Positions 35,427 through 45,180 are shown, counted from the stretch's first letter. The stretch: DNA of 64,000 nucleotides from an uncultured Methanobrevibacter sp. (GCF_900314615.1 NZ_OMWA01000001.1:69546-133545); one strand, 5' to 3'. Numbers and translations are program-made. Notes: a model not told the origin generated them from the sequence alone.

Positions 35427-36407
35427 ATGTTAGATGATTATTATAAAGGAAAAAAAGTTCTTGTTACAGGCGGTTCTGGATCTATTGGTAGAAAAATAGT
35501 TGCAGAGTTATTAAAGTATGATGTTGATGTTGTAAGAGTTTTTGATAATAATGAAACTGCTTTATTTGATTTGGAGCAAGATTTGAATTCATCCAAAATA
35601 AGGACATTTGTTGGAGATATTAGGGATTTAAAAAGACTTGAAAGGGCTTTTAAGGATATTGATATAATTTTTCATGCAGCTGCTTATAAACATGTTCCTT
35701 TATGCGAATATAATCCTATGGATGCTGTAAAAACAAATGTTGGAGGAACTCAAAATATTATTGATGCAGCTATTACCTGTGATGTTGAAAAAGTAATTTT
35801 AATCAGTACTGATAAGGCAGTAAATCCTGTAAATGTAATGGGAGCTACAAAATTGCTGGCTGAAAGATTAATGATTTCATCCAATGCATATAGTGGAGCT
35901 GATGGAACTAAATTTGCATGTGTCAGATTTGGAAATGTTTTAAACTCAAGAGGATCAGTCATTCCTGTGTTTAAAAAACAAATTAAAAATGGTGGTCCTT
36001 TAACTATTACAGATGAGGCAATGACTCGTTTTATTATGCACATTCATGAAGCTGCTAAATTGATTTTAGATGCGGGCAGCATCTCTGAAGGGGGAGAAAT
36101 ATTTATCTTAAAAATGCCTTCTGTTAAAGTAACTGATCTTGCTGAAGCAATGATTGAATATTATGCTCCTAAATATGGTTATTCAGTTGATGATATTGAG
36201 GTTGAGATTATTGGAAAGCGTATAGGAGAAAAATTACACGAAGAGCTAATGACTCCAGATGAAATCTTATATGCTGAAGAAACAAATGATTTATTTATTA
36301 TTAGAAAAGAATTTGTTGAAAATCATCCTAATTTCATTTATGACTCTTCTGAAATTGGCCAATTATCAAAAAATGATATTTTAAATGTTTTATCTGAATT
36401 AGAATGA
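35427..36407 (+). CDS. UDP-GlcNAc 4,6-dehydratase (LegB/CapD-like)
   Basis: 326 residues of extended SDR fold: VLVTGGSGSIGRKIV for NAD, FHAAAYKHVPLCE, and the catalytic NVMGATKLLAE, with Met in the place of the usual Tyr, as in membrane-free PglF/FlaA1/LegB enzymes. It begins the route to 2,4-diamino sugars. It directly follows the aminotransferase (8-bp gap), so the two steps are co-expressed. Confidence 0.9.
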   Translation: MLDDYYKGKKVLVTGGSGSIGRKIVAELLKYDVDVVRVFDNNETALFDLEQDLNSSKIRTFVGDIRDLKRLERAFKDIDIIFHAAAYKHVPLCEYNPMDAVKTNVGGTQNIIDAAITCDVEKVILISTDKAVNPVNVMGATKLLAERLMISSNAYSGADGTKFACVRFGNVLNSRGSVIPVFKKQIKNGGPLTITDEAMTRFIMHIHEAAKLILDAGSISEGGEIFILKMPSVKVTDLAEAMIEYYAPKYGYSVDDIEVEIIGKRIGEKLHEELMTPDEILYAEETNDLFIIRKEFVENHPNFIYDSSEIGQLSKNDILNVLSELE

Positions 36408-36435
36408 TTTTTTTATTATTTAAGGGATTAATATT

Positions 36436-37236
36436 ATGAATCAAAAAATTGAAATATTTATTTTAACTCATAAAAAGTTTGATGAACAATATGATTCAAA
36501 TTTGTATAAACCTTTATTAAATGGGTCTTGCATGTTGGATGACGATTATGGATACATTAGGGATGATTCTGGAGAAAATATCTCAAATTTAAATAAATAT
36601 TTCGCGGAGTTCACTGGTCAATTTTGGGCTTGGAAGAATTCGGATGCTGATATAATAGGTTTTTGCCATTACCGTCGTTGGTTTGTTAGAAATTTAAAAT
36701 TTGATAAATTAACAAAAAAGGACATAATTAATGATTTATCCAAATTTGATATTATTCTTCCTCAGAAAAGAAGATTAAACGGTACTGTTTCGGAAGTTAT
36801 TCAAGATAGTTTAAAAATTAATCCTGATTATGGTGTGAAATATGAAGATTATTTGATTTTAGGTGAAACAATAAAAGAGGATTTTCCGGAGTATTACACC
36901 TCATTTCAGAAAGTGATGAATAGTAAAAGCGCTTATTATAATACTATGTTTATATCTAATAAAAAATTGGCGGATAATTATTTCAAATGGCTTTTTGATA
37001 TTTTTAAAAAGGTCTTTGATAAAATTGATCTTTCTAAATATCCTAAAAATAATAAAAGAGTATTTGGATTTTTTGGTGAAATTTTATTGAATGTATATGT
37101 TTTAAATAATAATCTAAAAATTAAAGAACATTATATTTTGTTTAATGATAGAAAGTTTCCTGTTTTTGATGTCTTATGTCGCAGATTTCCAAAATTAGTG
37201 TCTGTTGAAACTAGGTTAGTTTCTTTATTGTCTTAA
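36436..37236 (+). CDS. DUF4422 glycosyltransferase
   Basis: 266 residues. IEIFILTHKKFDEQ at the start and AWKNSDADIIGFCHYRRWF match the DUF4422 family, which occurs in capsule loci and is thought to transfer galactofuranose or similar sugars. It overlaps the convergent GT52-like gene by 4 bases at the 3' end. With glf at 21957, a galactofuranosyl role is plausible but unproven. Confidence 0.82.
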   Translation: MNQKIEIFILTHKKFDEQYDSNLYKPLLNGSCMLDDDYGYIRDDSGENISNLNKYFAEFTGQFWAWKNSDADIIGFCHYRRWFVRNLKFDKLTKKDIINDLSKFDIILPQKRRLNGTVSEVIQDSLKINPDYGVKYEDYLILGETIKEDFPEYYTSFQKVMNSKSAYYNTMFISNKKLADNYFKWLFDIFKKVFDKIDLSKYPKNNKRVFGFFGEILLNVYVLNNNLKIKEHYILFNDRKFPVFDVLCRRFPKLVSVETRLVSLLS

Positions 37237-38264
37237 TTTTTTTCATTAATCAATTTAATCAATTCTTCTCTTAGTTTTTTTAATCTTTCATTTTTCAATT
37301 CACCTTGATAAATATATATTTCAGAATTCTTGAAGTTTAATAAGGCTGTTGAAATTGCGGAACAAACGACTGTTGGATTAATATTTATTAAATTTAATAA
37401 TTCGATTGGAAAATGTTTATCAATAACTTTTATGTTTGGATAAATCTTTGTATAATCCTTTTCATCTCTTGGATGAGGTTTTATGATTATCTCATAATCT
37501 GAAAATTTGTCGATAAATTCATCATAGATTTTTAATTCATCCTCATAAGTTGCTAAATTATCTTCACTCAAAGGTTGGGATAAGATTAATGCAGTTTTTC
37601 CATCAAAATTAATGTTAGCAACATTGACGTTGAATATATCTAAAATTTCATTCTGTTCGTTGTCAGTTAAGTTATTCCATTTTTTTTCAATGTCAATTAC
37701 TTCAACTTTATCTTTAATTAATGGATGATTAAATTCACGTGTTAAATAAACAGTTTTTATATTTTTATGGCTTCCTAACGCCTCATTGGCATTTAAAAAG
37801 TAAATGCCGCATAAATGGAGAATTTTGTCAATTATCGGATTTATTTTATGGGTTTCACAGATGTTTGGATTGTAATTTTGAAGCCCATCTTCAATGATAT
37901 TTGAATTTTCATTTTCATAAAACATGTATGAAAAAGGTGTTTGTGCATGTCCGTATATATCAATCTCTTTATTACATGTTTTAATGAAGAATAATATTCT
38001 TAATTTAATATATCCATAGAAATATCTGCAGTATCCAAGTACATTTTGGAAAATCCCTTTAATTGAATCTGTTGAATACATTTTAGCACCATATCGGAAT
38101 GCAACAGGAGGCATTTGAATATGGGGGATATTTTTTGATACTTCTTTTGGAAACCATGCAGTAAATATAAAAATATCATTCTCATTGTATCCTTTGATTA
38201 ACAAATATAAGAAAAATGAATATACTGTTGTAACTAGACATACATTTTTATGTTCTTTAGACAT
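37233..38264 (-). CDS. GT52-like (sialyl)transferase
   Basis: 343 residues. NVCLVTTVYSFFLYLLIKGY at the start, ALILSQPLSEDN, and IIIKPHPRDEKDYTKIYPNI are typical of GT52 and polysialyltransferase-type GT-B enzymes; the KPHP histidine is the usual CMP-sugar contact. It is the best candidate in this locus to use the CMP-nonulosonate. It is alone on the minus strand between plus-strand genes. Confidence 0.72.
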   Translation of the reverse strand: MSKEHKNVCLVTTVYSFFLYLLIKGYNENDIFIFTAWFPKEVSKNIPHIQMPPVAFRYGAKMYSTDSIKGIFQNVLGYCRYFYGYIKLRILFFIKTCNKEIDIYGHAQTPFSYMFYENENSNIIEDGLQNYNPNICETHKINPIIDKILHLCGIYFLNANEALGSHKNIKTVYLTREFNHPLIKDKVEVIDIEKKWNNLTDNEQNEILDIFNVNVANINFDGKTALILSQPLSEDNLATYEDELKIYDEFIDKFSDYEIIIKPHPRDEKDYTKIYPNIKVIDKHFPIELLNLININPTVVCSAISTALLNFKNSEIYIYQGELKNERLKKLREELIKLINEKN

Positions 38265-38379
38265 GTTTATCCCTATTGTTATTAAAATTAAATTTTATCA
38301 ATACTAAATTATTTAAACAATTATTTATATAATTTATTTTAAATTTATTTAAATTTAAATTTATTCTAGGAGTTTTATA

Positions 38380-39087
38380 ATGGTAAGATTATACGGTGAT
38401 AATGAGGATATTAACTCTGATAAAGTTAAAAACTTTTTTGCAGATAGGGCTAATCGTGAGTTGGAAAGTGATTTATCAATTGTTTTATTCCAGGATAAGG
38501 AAAATTCCGAACAAAGACATATTGAAGAAAAAAAATTATTACATGAACACATTGATGTAACCGGTAAAAAAGTTCTTGAAGTCGGCTGCGGAATCGGCCG
38601 TTGGGTTGAAGCATTATATGATAAATGCGAATCATACCTCGGAATTGATTATACTGAAGATTTAATTGAAATAGCTGAAAAAACTTATGACTATGACAAC
38701 TGCAAGTTCCAGGTCATGTCTGCAACAGATATTGATGAAGATAAACTTTTAATTGAACCTCCATTTGATATTATTATTTTCAGCGGAGTTTTAATGTACA
38801 TTAACGATGAAGATATAAAACTTGTTTTTGAAGAATTGAACCGTGTAGGTGCTGATGATAAAAAATTATTCATAATGGAGCCTGTTTCTCATATTGAATC
38901 AAGATTAACTCTTAAAGATTTCTATTCTGAAGGTTTGGAAGCAGATTATAATGCCATATACAGAACTAAAGATGAATATATGGAATTATTCAAAGGTTTG
39001 AATTATAATAATGTATTTTCAGATGACCTTTTTAAAGATTTAAGCGATCATAGTGAAACCCACTATATGTTTTTCGTAATTGAATAA
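38380..39087 (+). CDS. Class I SAM-dependent methyltransferase
   Basis: 235 residues; motif I VLEVGCGIGRWVEAL near residue 66, then YLGIDYTEDLIEIAE and FDIIIFSGVLMYI. Small-molecule or sugar methyltransferase type. It starts a four-gene group (methyltransferase, aminotransferase, cytidylyltransferase-oxidoreductase, LicD) with tiny gaps and overlaps, so it may methylate the group added by LicD. Confidence 0.85.
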   Translation: MVRLYGDNEDINSDKVKNFFADRANRELESDLSIVLFQDKENSEQRHIEEKKLLHEHIDVTGKKVLEVGCGIGRWVEALYDKCESYLGIDYTEDLIEIAEKTYDYDNCKFQVMSATDIDEDKLLIEPPFDIIIFSGVLMYINDEDIKLVFEELNRVGADDKKLFIMEPVSHIESRLTLKDFYSEGLEADYNAIYRTKDEYMELFKGLNYNNVFSDDLFKDLSDHSETHYMFFVIE

Positions 39088-39097
39088 GTGTGATATC

Positions 39098-40171
39098 ATG
39101 TTAAATTTTACTGTTGGTCCTGTAATGAGTAGTGATGAAGTTTTAAGAATTGGTGGTGAGCAAACTCCATATTTCAGAAATGATGAATTTTCAGAGGTAA
39201 TGTTTGAAAATGAGAAATTAATGACGGAATTTGTATATGCCGGTGAAAATTCAAGGACTGTTTTCATCACAGGTTCTGGAACTGCTGCCATGGAAGCTAC
39301 AGTAATGAATGTATTTTCGGCTGAAGATAAGGTTTTGGTTGTAAATGGTGGTGGATTCGGTCAGCGTTTTGCTGATTTATGCAAAATCCACAATATTCCT
39401 TTTGAAGACATTAAACTTGACTTTGGCCAGGATTTAACACAAGATATTTTAAATCAATACTCTGATAAGGGATTCACCGGATTTTTGGTAAATATCTGCG
39501 AAACCAGTTCTGGAGTTCATTATGATTTGGATTTAATCAGCGATTTCTGCAATAAGAATGATATATTTTTAGTGGTGGATGCAATAAGCTCTTTTCTTGC
39601 AGATCCAATTAACATGAAAGAACAAAATATCAACGCATTTATAACAGGTTCACAAAAAGCACTTGCCTGTCCTCCTGGAGTTTCAATAGTTGTTCTAGAT
39701 GAAAAAGCACTGGAAAGAGTTGAAAAAAATCCTGTCAAATCAATGTATTTTGACCTTAAGGATGCTCTTAAAAATGGTGAGCGAGGCCAAACTCCATTTA
39801 CTCCTGCAGTAACTATTCTGCTTCAGATAAATGCAAGATTGAAAGAAATCAAAGCTCGAGGTGGGGTAGAAGCAGAAATTAAAAGAATCTCAAATTTAGC
39901 AGAAGATTTCCGCTCAAGAATTGAAGATTTGCCTTTGGAGATAAAATGCAAAAATTTAGGTAACGCAGTAACCAGTGTTTACACAAATTCATCTGCAAAT
40001 GAAATCGTAAACACATTAAAAAAAGAGTATTCCATCTGGGTAAATCCAAGCGGAGGAGAAGTTGCTGATAAAATGTTTAGAGTAGGCCATATTGGTGATT
40101 TATCAATTCAGGATAACGACAAACTCATCGAAGCATTGCATGACTTAGAAAAAAGAGGAATACTAAAATGA
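39098..40171 (+). CDS. Class V aminotransferase (PhnW-like)
   Basis: 357 residues from the ATG at 39098 behind GTGAT. NFTVGPVMSSDEVLRIGG is the typical class V start; FITGSGTAAMEATVMN binds PLP phosphate and the lysine is in AFITGSQKALACPPGVS. Relatives include 2-aminoethylphosphonate:pyruvate and serine:glyoxylate transaminases. Because cytidylyltransferase and LicD genes follow, an amino-alcohol or aminoethylphosphonate substituent is suggested; no phosphonate-forming mutase is in the window. Confidence 0.78.
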   Translation: MLNFTVGPVMSSDEVLRIGGEQTPYFRNDEFSEVMFENEKLMTEFVYAGENSRTVFITGSGTAAMEATVMNVFSAEDKVLVVNGGGFGQRFADLCKIHNIPFEDIKLDFGQDLTQDILNQYSDKGFTGFLVNICETSSGVHYDLDLISDFCNKNDIFLVVDAISSFLADPINMKEQNINAFITGSQKALACPPGVSIVVLDEKALERVEKNPVKSMYFDLKDALKNGERGQTPFTPAVTILLQINARLKEIKARGGVEAEIKRISNLAEDFRSRIEDLPLEIKCKNLGNAVTSVYTNSSANEIVNTLKKEYSIWVNPSGGEVADKMFRVGHIGDLSIQDNDKLIEALHDLEKRGILK

Positions 40172-41496
40172 TTAAAGTAATAACCTACGGAACTTATGAT
40201 TTGTTCCATTACGGCCATCAAAGACTCCTTGAACGAGCAAAAGAATTGGGTGATTATCTGATTGTGGGAGTTACAGCAGATGATTTTGACAAACAAAGAG
40301 GAAAAATCAATGTTAAACAGTCATTGATGGAGAGAATAGAATCCGTCAGAGCAACCGGACTGGCAGATGAAATAATAATTGAGGAATATGAAGGCCAAAA
40401 AATAGACGATATCAAAAGATACGGAGTAGATATATTCACCGTAGGTTCCGATTGGGTAGGTCACTTTGATTATCTAAAAGATTACTGCGATGTCATATAC
40501 TTGGAGAGAACAGAAGGAGTATCAAGTTCCGATATCCGTTCCAAAAACAGAGGCGTTAATTTGGGTTTAATTGGTGAAGGTAATGTCTTAAAGAAGTTTT
40601 ATGATGAATCCAAGTATGTCAATGGAATCAATGTTAATGCAATTTTTATAAGCAATGACTCTGAAAAGGAAGTTTATGAAAATGACTCTTTATTTTTAAC
40701 TCACAGTTATGATGATTTGTTGAATGTGGTTGATGCGGTATTTATCATATCTCATCCCTCAAAACATTATGAGCATATTAAAAAAGCTTTAAATGCCGGA
40801 AAACATGTGCTGTGTGAGTCTCCAATAACATTAAACGAATCTGAATATGTTGAATTGGAAAAGTTAGCTAATGAGAAAAATCTGATTTTAATGGATTCTA
40901 TCAAAACTGCTTATTCAACAGCATATAACAGATTATTGCTTTTACTTAAAGGTGGAAATATTGGGGACATCTACTCTGTAGATGCAACATGCACCAGTTT
41001 AAGAGAATTTGATGATAATTCATGGAACAGTATTACTTCATGGGCTCCTACTGCATTATTACCAATATTTCAGATTTTAGGCGTAAACTACAATGACATG
41101 ACAATTAATTCACTGCTTTTAGATGATAAATCTAATTTTGATTTGTTTACCAAAATTGATTTTCAATATGATAATGCAGTTGCATCAATAAAAGTTGCAA
41201 ACAGTGTTAAATCAGAGGGTGAACTTATAATTTCGGGTTCTGAAGGTTATGCATATGTTCCTGCACCTTGGTGGAAAACTGATTATTTTGAGTTAAGATA
41301 TGAAAATCAGGAAGACAATAGAAAGTATTTCTATCAGTTGGACGGTGAAGGAATAAGATATGAACTTGTTGCCTTTGCAAAATCTATTGAACTTGGAAAA
41401 AATAATACATATATTGACTCAGAAGTTTCAAAAGCAATCTGTAGGGTTATGCAGGATTTTGAAAATAATAATTTCAATATTATTAAAAAATATTAA
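40168..41496 (+). CDS. Fused cytidylyltransferase and Gfo/Idh/MocA oxidoreductase
   Basis: 442 residues. Residues 1-130 are a TagD-like cytidylyltransferase (YGTYDLFHYGHQRLLERA with HxGH, and ERTEGVSSSDIRSK). From about residue 133 a second dinucleotide domain starts (NLGLIGEGNVLKKF, then FIISHPSKHYEHIKKAL and CESPITL). The fusion suggests that the protein makes a CDP-activated alcohol by reducing its precursor, in analogy to the fused CDP-ribitol synthases. Its ATG overlaps the aminotransferase stop, and LicD follows after 15 bp. Confidence 0.82.
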   Translation: MIKVITYGTYDLFHYGHQRLLERAKELGDYLIVGVTADDFDKQRGKINVKQSLMERIESVRATGLADEIIIEEYEGQKIDDIKRYGVDIFTVGSDWVGHFDYLKDYCDVIYLERTEGVSSSDIRSKNRGVNLGLIGEGNVLKKFYDESKYVNGINVNAIFISNDSEKEVYENDSLFLTHSYDDLLNVVDAVFIISHPSKHYEHIKKALNAGKHVLCESPITLNESEYVELEKLANEKNLILMDSIKTAYSTAYNRLLLLLKGGNIGDIYSVDATCTSLREFDDNSWNSITSWAPTALLPIFQILGVNYNDMTINSLLLDDKSNFDLFTKIDFQYDNAVASIKVANSVKSEGELIISGSEGYAYVPAPWWKTDYFELRYENQEDNRKYFYQLDGEGIRYELVAFAKSIELGKNNTYIDSEVSKAICRVMQDFENNNFNIIKKY

Positions 41497-41511
41497 TTTT
41501 TTGGGGATTTT

Positions 41512-42336
41512 ATGACCAATCAGGATGAAGAGACTCTTAATCATATTAAAGAAATCGAATATATGATTTTAAAGGATTTCATTGAAATCTGTGATAATAA
41601 TGATATCGAATATTACCTGATTTACGGAACACAAATCGGTGCGATTAGGCATCAGGGTTTCATTCCGTGGGATGATGATATTGATGTTATATTATTTAGG
41701 AAGGATTACGAAAAATTCCTGAAGGTCATGGAGGAAAATCCTTCAGATAAATACACTATTTTTGATTCAAGATATGATGATGAATATTTCTTCCAGTTTG
41801 GCAGAATGTCATTGAACGGTACTTATTGGGCAGAATATTGGGATAAACAGGTTTCATTTAAACTTGGAATCCACATAGATTTATTTATATTGGATAATCT
41901 CCCTGATAATAATCTTAAAAGAAAATTACATATTCAGAGATGCTATTATCTTGCAAGGTTATATTCAATTTCAGTTTTAAGATTTGACAACTATTCCAAA
42001 GTTCTAAATGTAATTTTAAATTTAACTCATAGCTTGATTAATGTATTACGTTTATCTCCAAAATATTTTCAAAAAAAGCTATATAAACTGTTTACAAAAT
42101 ATGAAAACAGCAGCAGCGGAAAGTATGTTACAGATTTGACATTGATGGAAAAGGTTACTTTTAAAAAAGAGGATTATAAACCTCCTAAAAAGGCTCAATT
42201 TGAAGATATTGTAGCAAATATTCCTAATGATGATTACAATACTTTAACTCCGATTTATGGAGATTATATGCAGCTTCCGCCCGAAGAAGACCGTGTTGCA
42301 CATATTCTAAATGAAATTGATTTCGGCCCGTATTAA
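41512..42336 (+). CDS. LicD-family phosphotransferase
   Basis: 274 residues. YYLIYGTQIGAIRHQGFIPW runs into DDDIDVILFRKDYEKFL, the LicD/fukutin signature with metal-binding aspartates. LicD proteins move phosphocholine or related groups from a CDP carrier to a glycan. With the fused cytidylyltransferase next door this is the expected final step of the module. Confidence 0.88.
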   Translation: MTNQDEETLNHIKEIEYMILKDFIEICDNNDIEYYLIYGTQIGAIRHQGFIPWDDDIDVILFRKDYEKFLKVMEENPSDKYTIFDSRYDDEYFFQFGRMSLNGTYWAEYWDKQVSFKLGIHIDLFILDNLPDNNLKRKLHIQRCYYLARLYSISVLRFDNYSKVLNVILNLTHSLINVLRLSPKYFQKKLYKLFTKYENSSSGKYVTDLTLMEKVTFKKEDYKPPKKAQFEDIVANIPNDDYNTLTPIYGDYMQLPPEEDRVAHILNEIDFGPY

Positions 42337-42378
42337 TAATCAATAATTATATAAAAAATAACTGAATAAATTTTAATC

Positions 42379-43431
42379 ATGGATAAAAAATCAGCATTTT
42401 TCATCATACTAAGTATTGTAATTCTTGCAGTAATGCTTTATTTTATAGGAATTGACAAGCTAATTGATGCAATTGAAGATGCCAATCTTTTAATATTGGG
42501 AGTAGCTGTCCTAATTCAGATTGGAACCTATTTCTTATATACATACCGCTGGCAGATAGTCAACAGTATTGCAGATATAAACGTCAGCTTTAAAAAACTC
42601 CTGCCGATTGTAATGGTGGGGCTTGCTGTTAACAACATCACACCGTCCGGACGTGGCGGAGGTGAACCTGTAAGGGCATACATTTTAGCTAAAGAACACG
42701 GTTATGATTTAAAAGAGACTTTCGCAACCGTTATTGCTGATAGAATGCTTGACACTTTTCCGTTTATTGTTTTAGCAATCATCACAATCATTGCAACTGT
42801 CCTATACTTTGATTTCCCGATGTGGCTTGAAGTCATTCTTGTCCTTTCAGTAATAGCTATCGTAATTATTCTGGGGATGCTGATTTACATGTGCATCAAT
42901 GAAGGCTTTGGAGTTAGAGTCGAAAATCTCATTTTCAAGCTGACCCACAGATTCTACAAGAAAGGCTCTGAAAACCTTAAAATAAAAATCCATGAAAACA
43001 TTTCAGGTTTTCAGGACACTATGAAAATGCTTATTTCAGACAGAAAACTCTTCTACTATACCATTCCGCTTTCATTTCTGATTTGGGTTTTTGAAATCCT
43101 AAGAGTTTATGTGGTATTTCTGGCATTCGGTGCAACACTCAATGTAATCGTCATCGGTGAAGTATTTATCCTTGCTTCTCTTGTCGGTATGATTCCGCTT
43201 TTACCGGGCGGTCTTGGTGCAGTTGACGGTTTGATGATGGGACTTTATTCAAGGGCAGGCTGTCCTCAGGGTCTTGCAGGACCTGTAACTTTAGTCGAAA
43301 GGCTAATATCATTCTGGATGGCATCAATAATAGGACTTGTAATTCTTCCGCATTACGGATCTTCAGTTCTTGAAAAGATTTCCATTGGAAATTCCGCCGA
43401 AGAGCTTGATAATTCAATTAATGAAGAATAG
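42379..43431 (+). CDS. Flippase-like membrane protein (AglD/LPG synthase TM family)
   Basis: 350 residues with about eight membrane segments. The conserved region NNITPSGRGGGEPVRAYIL and the later LLPGGLGAVDGLMMGLY identify the family (UPF0104, lysylphosphatidylglycerol synthase TM region). Archaeal relatives act in lipid-linked sugar transfer or flipping. It closes the glycan locus. The codons look more G+C-rich than those in the 23-38 kb part. Confidence 0.8.
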   Translation: MDKKSAFFIILSIVILAVMLYFIGIDKLIDAIEDANLLILGVAVLIQIGTYFLYTYRWQIVNSIADINVSFKKLLPIVMVGLAVNNITPSGRGGGEPVRAYILAKEHGYDLKETFATVIADRMLDTFPFIVLAIITIIATVLYFDFPMWLEVILVLSVIAIVIILGMLIYMCINEGFGVRVENLIFKLTHRFYKKGSENLKIKIHENISGFQDTMKMLISDRKLFYYTIPLSFLIWVFEILRVYVVFLAFGATLNVIVIGEVFILASLVGMIPLLPGGLGAVDGLMMGLYSRAGCPQGLAGPVTLVERLISFWMASIIGLVILPHYGSSVLEKISIGNSAEELDNSINEE

Positions 43432-43581
43432 TTTTCTATTTATATTTTTTTATTTATTTTATTTTAATGAACTGTTTATTCATTTTTACCTATTTTTTTT
43501 AAACAATTCCATTTTTAAGGCAAATATAAAGCTTTTTAACCTTTCAATGATAAAGATATTTAACATAATTTATATAGGAAA

Positions 43582-45078
43582 ATGGAAATTATGGCAGACA
43601 AAAATGAATGGGGCAGTAACCTGTCATTCATATTGGCAATGATCGGTTCTGCCGTTGGACTTGGAAATATTTGGAGATACCCGTACGTACTTTACTCTAA
43701 CGGTGGGGGAGCATTCTACATCCCTTATATCGTGGCTATTCTTTTGATGGGAATTCCATTTTTGATTTTAGAGTATGGTGTTGGATACAATTTCAAATCT
43801 TCCTTTGCAAAGGCTGCAAGAAAGATCAACTCCAAATTTGAGTATTTAGGCTGGCTTTTACCAGTTGCTGTTTTTATGATTATGATTTACTACTCAGCTA
43901 TTCTCGGCTGGGATGGAATATACATTATTTTAAGTTTCTTTAAAGGATGGGGAGCAGATCCGAACACTTACTTTACAACTACTTTGCTTCAGGCTTCCTC
44001 ATCATACACAGGACTTTTGAATTTCATTCCTATTATTGCAGTTGCAATGCTTGTCGGTTGGGTAATTATCTGGTTTATATCTCACAGAGACCTTGAATCA
44101 GGTTTAGGTAAGGTGTCAAAGGTTTTAGTACCAGCACTATTTATAATTATGGTTATTATTGTCGGATTTTCACTGACATTGCCCGGCGCTTCTGTTGGAC
44201 TTGCCGAACTCTTCCATCCGGACTGGTCACTATTGGGCAATTTTGAAATCTGGATGGCTGCATTCGGACAGATTATATTCTCATTGAGTTTAGGAATGTC
44301 AATTGCTTTTACTTATGCAAGCTATACAAAAGACGATGCGGATCTGATTACAAATACTATTTCAATTGCTTTTGCAAACTCTCTTTTTGAAAACTTTGCA
44401 GCATTGGGTGTATTTTCAATTCTCGGTTACATGTCCATGCAGTCCGGAACTGCAGTAGCTGACCTTGTAACACAGGGAACAGGACTTGTATTTATCGTAT
44501 ATCCTACAGTATTCAATGTTTTAGGTCAGTGGGCATATGTTTTAGGACCGCTGTTTTTCTTGACAGTTTATCTTGCAGGTCTTACAAGTATCTTATCAAC
44601 AATTGAACCTTTATCCTTTTCAATCCAGAACAAGTTTGGACTCACAAGAAAAAGGACAATGACTATTTTAATCATCGTCGGTGCTTTGATTTCAATGGTT
44701 TATGCAACTTCATTCGGTGGAGACTTTTTAGGTTATGTTGATACATTCATCAACCAGATTGCACTTCTTTTAGGTGTTATCATTGAGTGCATACTCTTTG
44801 CATGGGTATTCAAGGCAGATAAACTCATTGACTTTTTAAACAAAAGATCAAAAACAATCAAGGTCGGCGGATGGTGGCTTGTTATTGTCAAGTATATTCT
44901 TCCGATATTTTTATCAGTTGTGTGGATCGGCGGAATGTTTGATGTTATTGCTGGGGGAACAATGGAACAGCTTGTATTTACACTTTTAACAGCAATGCTT
45001 TTATTTGGCGCTACACTGGTATTTACAATTTTACCTGCCAAAAACCCGGACTGGGATAATGCTGAAGAGAGAGTTTAA
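43582..45078 (+). CDS. Sodium-dependent neurotransmitter-family (NSS) symporter
   Basis: 498 residues, about twelve membrane segments. SAVGLGNIWRYPYVLYSNGG is the sodium/substrate site of helix 1; LGMSIAFTYASY and LAGLTSILSTIEP are in helices 6 and 8 regions. Prokaryotic members import amino acids with sodium. The substrate is unknown. ATGs at codons 1 and 4; GGAA precedes the first by only 3 bases, so the second (MADKNEWGS, 43591) may be used. A perfect hairpin terminator follows. Confidence 0.92.
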   Translation: MEIMADKNEWGSNLSFILAMIGSAVGLGNIWRYPYVLYSNGGGAFYIPYIVAILLMGIPFLILEYGVGYNFKSSFAKAARKINSKFEYLGWLLPVAVFMIMIYYSAILGWDGIYIILSFFKGWGADPNTYFTTTLLQASSSYTGLLNFIPIIAVAMLVGWVIIWFISHRDLESGLGKVSKVLVPALFIIMVIIVGFSLTLPGASVGLAELFHPDWSLLGNFEIWMAAFGQIIFSLSLGMSIAFTYASYTKDDADLITNTISIAFANSLFENFAALGVFSILGYMSMQSGTAVADLVTQGTGLVFIVYPTVFNVLGQWAYVLGPLFFLTVYLAGLTSILSTIEPLSFSIQNKFGLTRKRTMTILIIVGALISMVYATSFGGDFLGYVDTFINQIALLLGVIIECILFAWVFKADKLIDFLNKRSKTIKVGGWWLVIVKYILPIFLSVVWIGGMFDVIAGGTMEQLVFTLLTAMLLFGATLVFTILPAKNPDWDNAEERV

Positions 45079-45083
45079 ACTTT

Positions 45084-45105
45084 AAGTTAGATTTTTATCT
45101 AACTT
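45084..45105 (+). terminator. Hairpin terminator after NSS symporter gene
   Basis: AAGTTAGAT, loop TTTT, ATCTAACTT: a perfect 9-bp stem, followed by TTTACTTTTTTTTTT. Confidence 0.8.
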
Positions 45106-45123
45106 TTTACTTTTTTTTTTTAA

Positions 45124-45180
45124 TTAAATTGCTTTCATTGCGTAAAATTGTTTTTATTGTGTAAAATTGCTTTTCGAGTT
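45124..45180 (+). repeat. 19-bp phased repeat array F (3 units)
   Basis: Units at 45124, 45143 and 45162. TTTAAATA at 45189 is the nearest TATA-like box, 9 bp on. The decayed toxin gene and DUF2283 gene follow. Confidence 0.78.

Noticed and set aside
43370..43642. 90-codon frame between flippase-like and symporter genes
   Set aside because: It overlaps the ends of both real genes in another frame and its middle is poly-Phe/Tyr from A+T-rich spacer.
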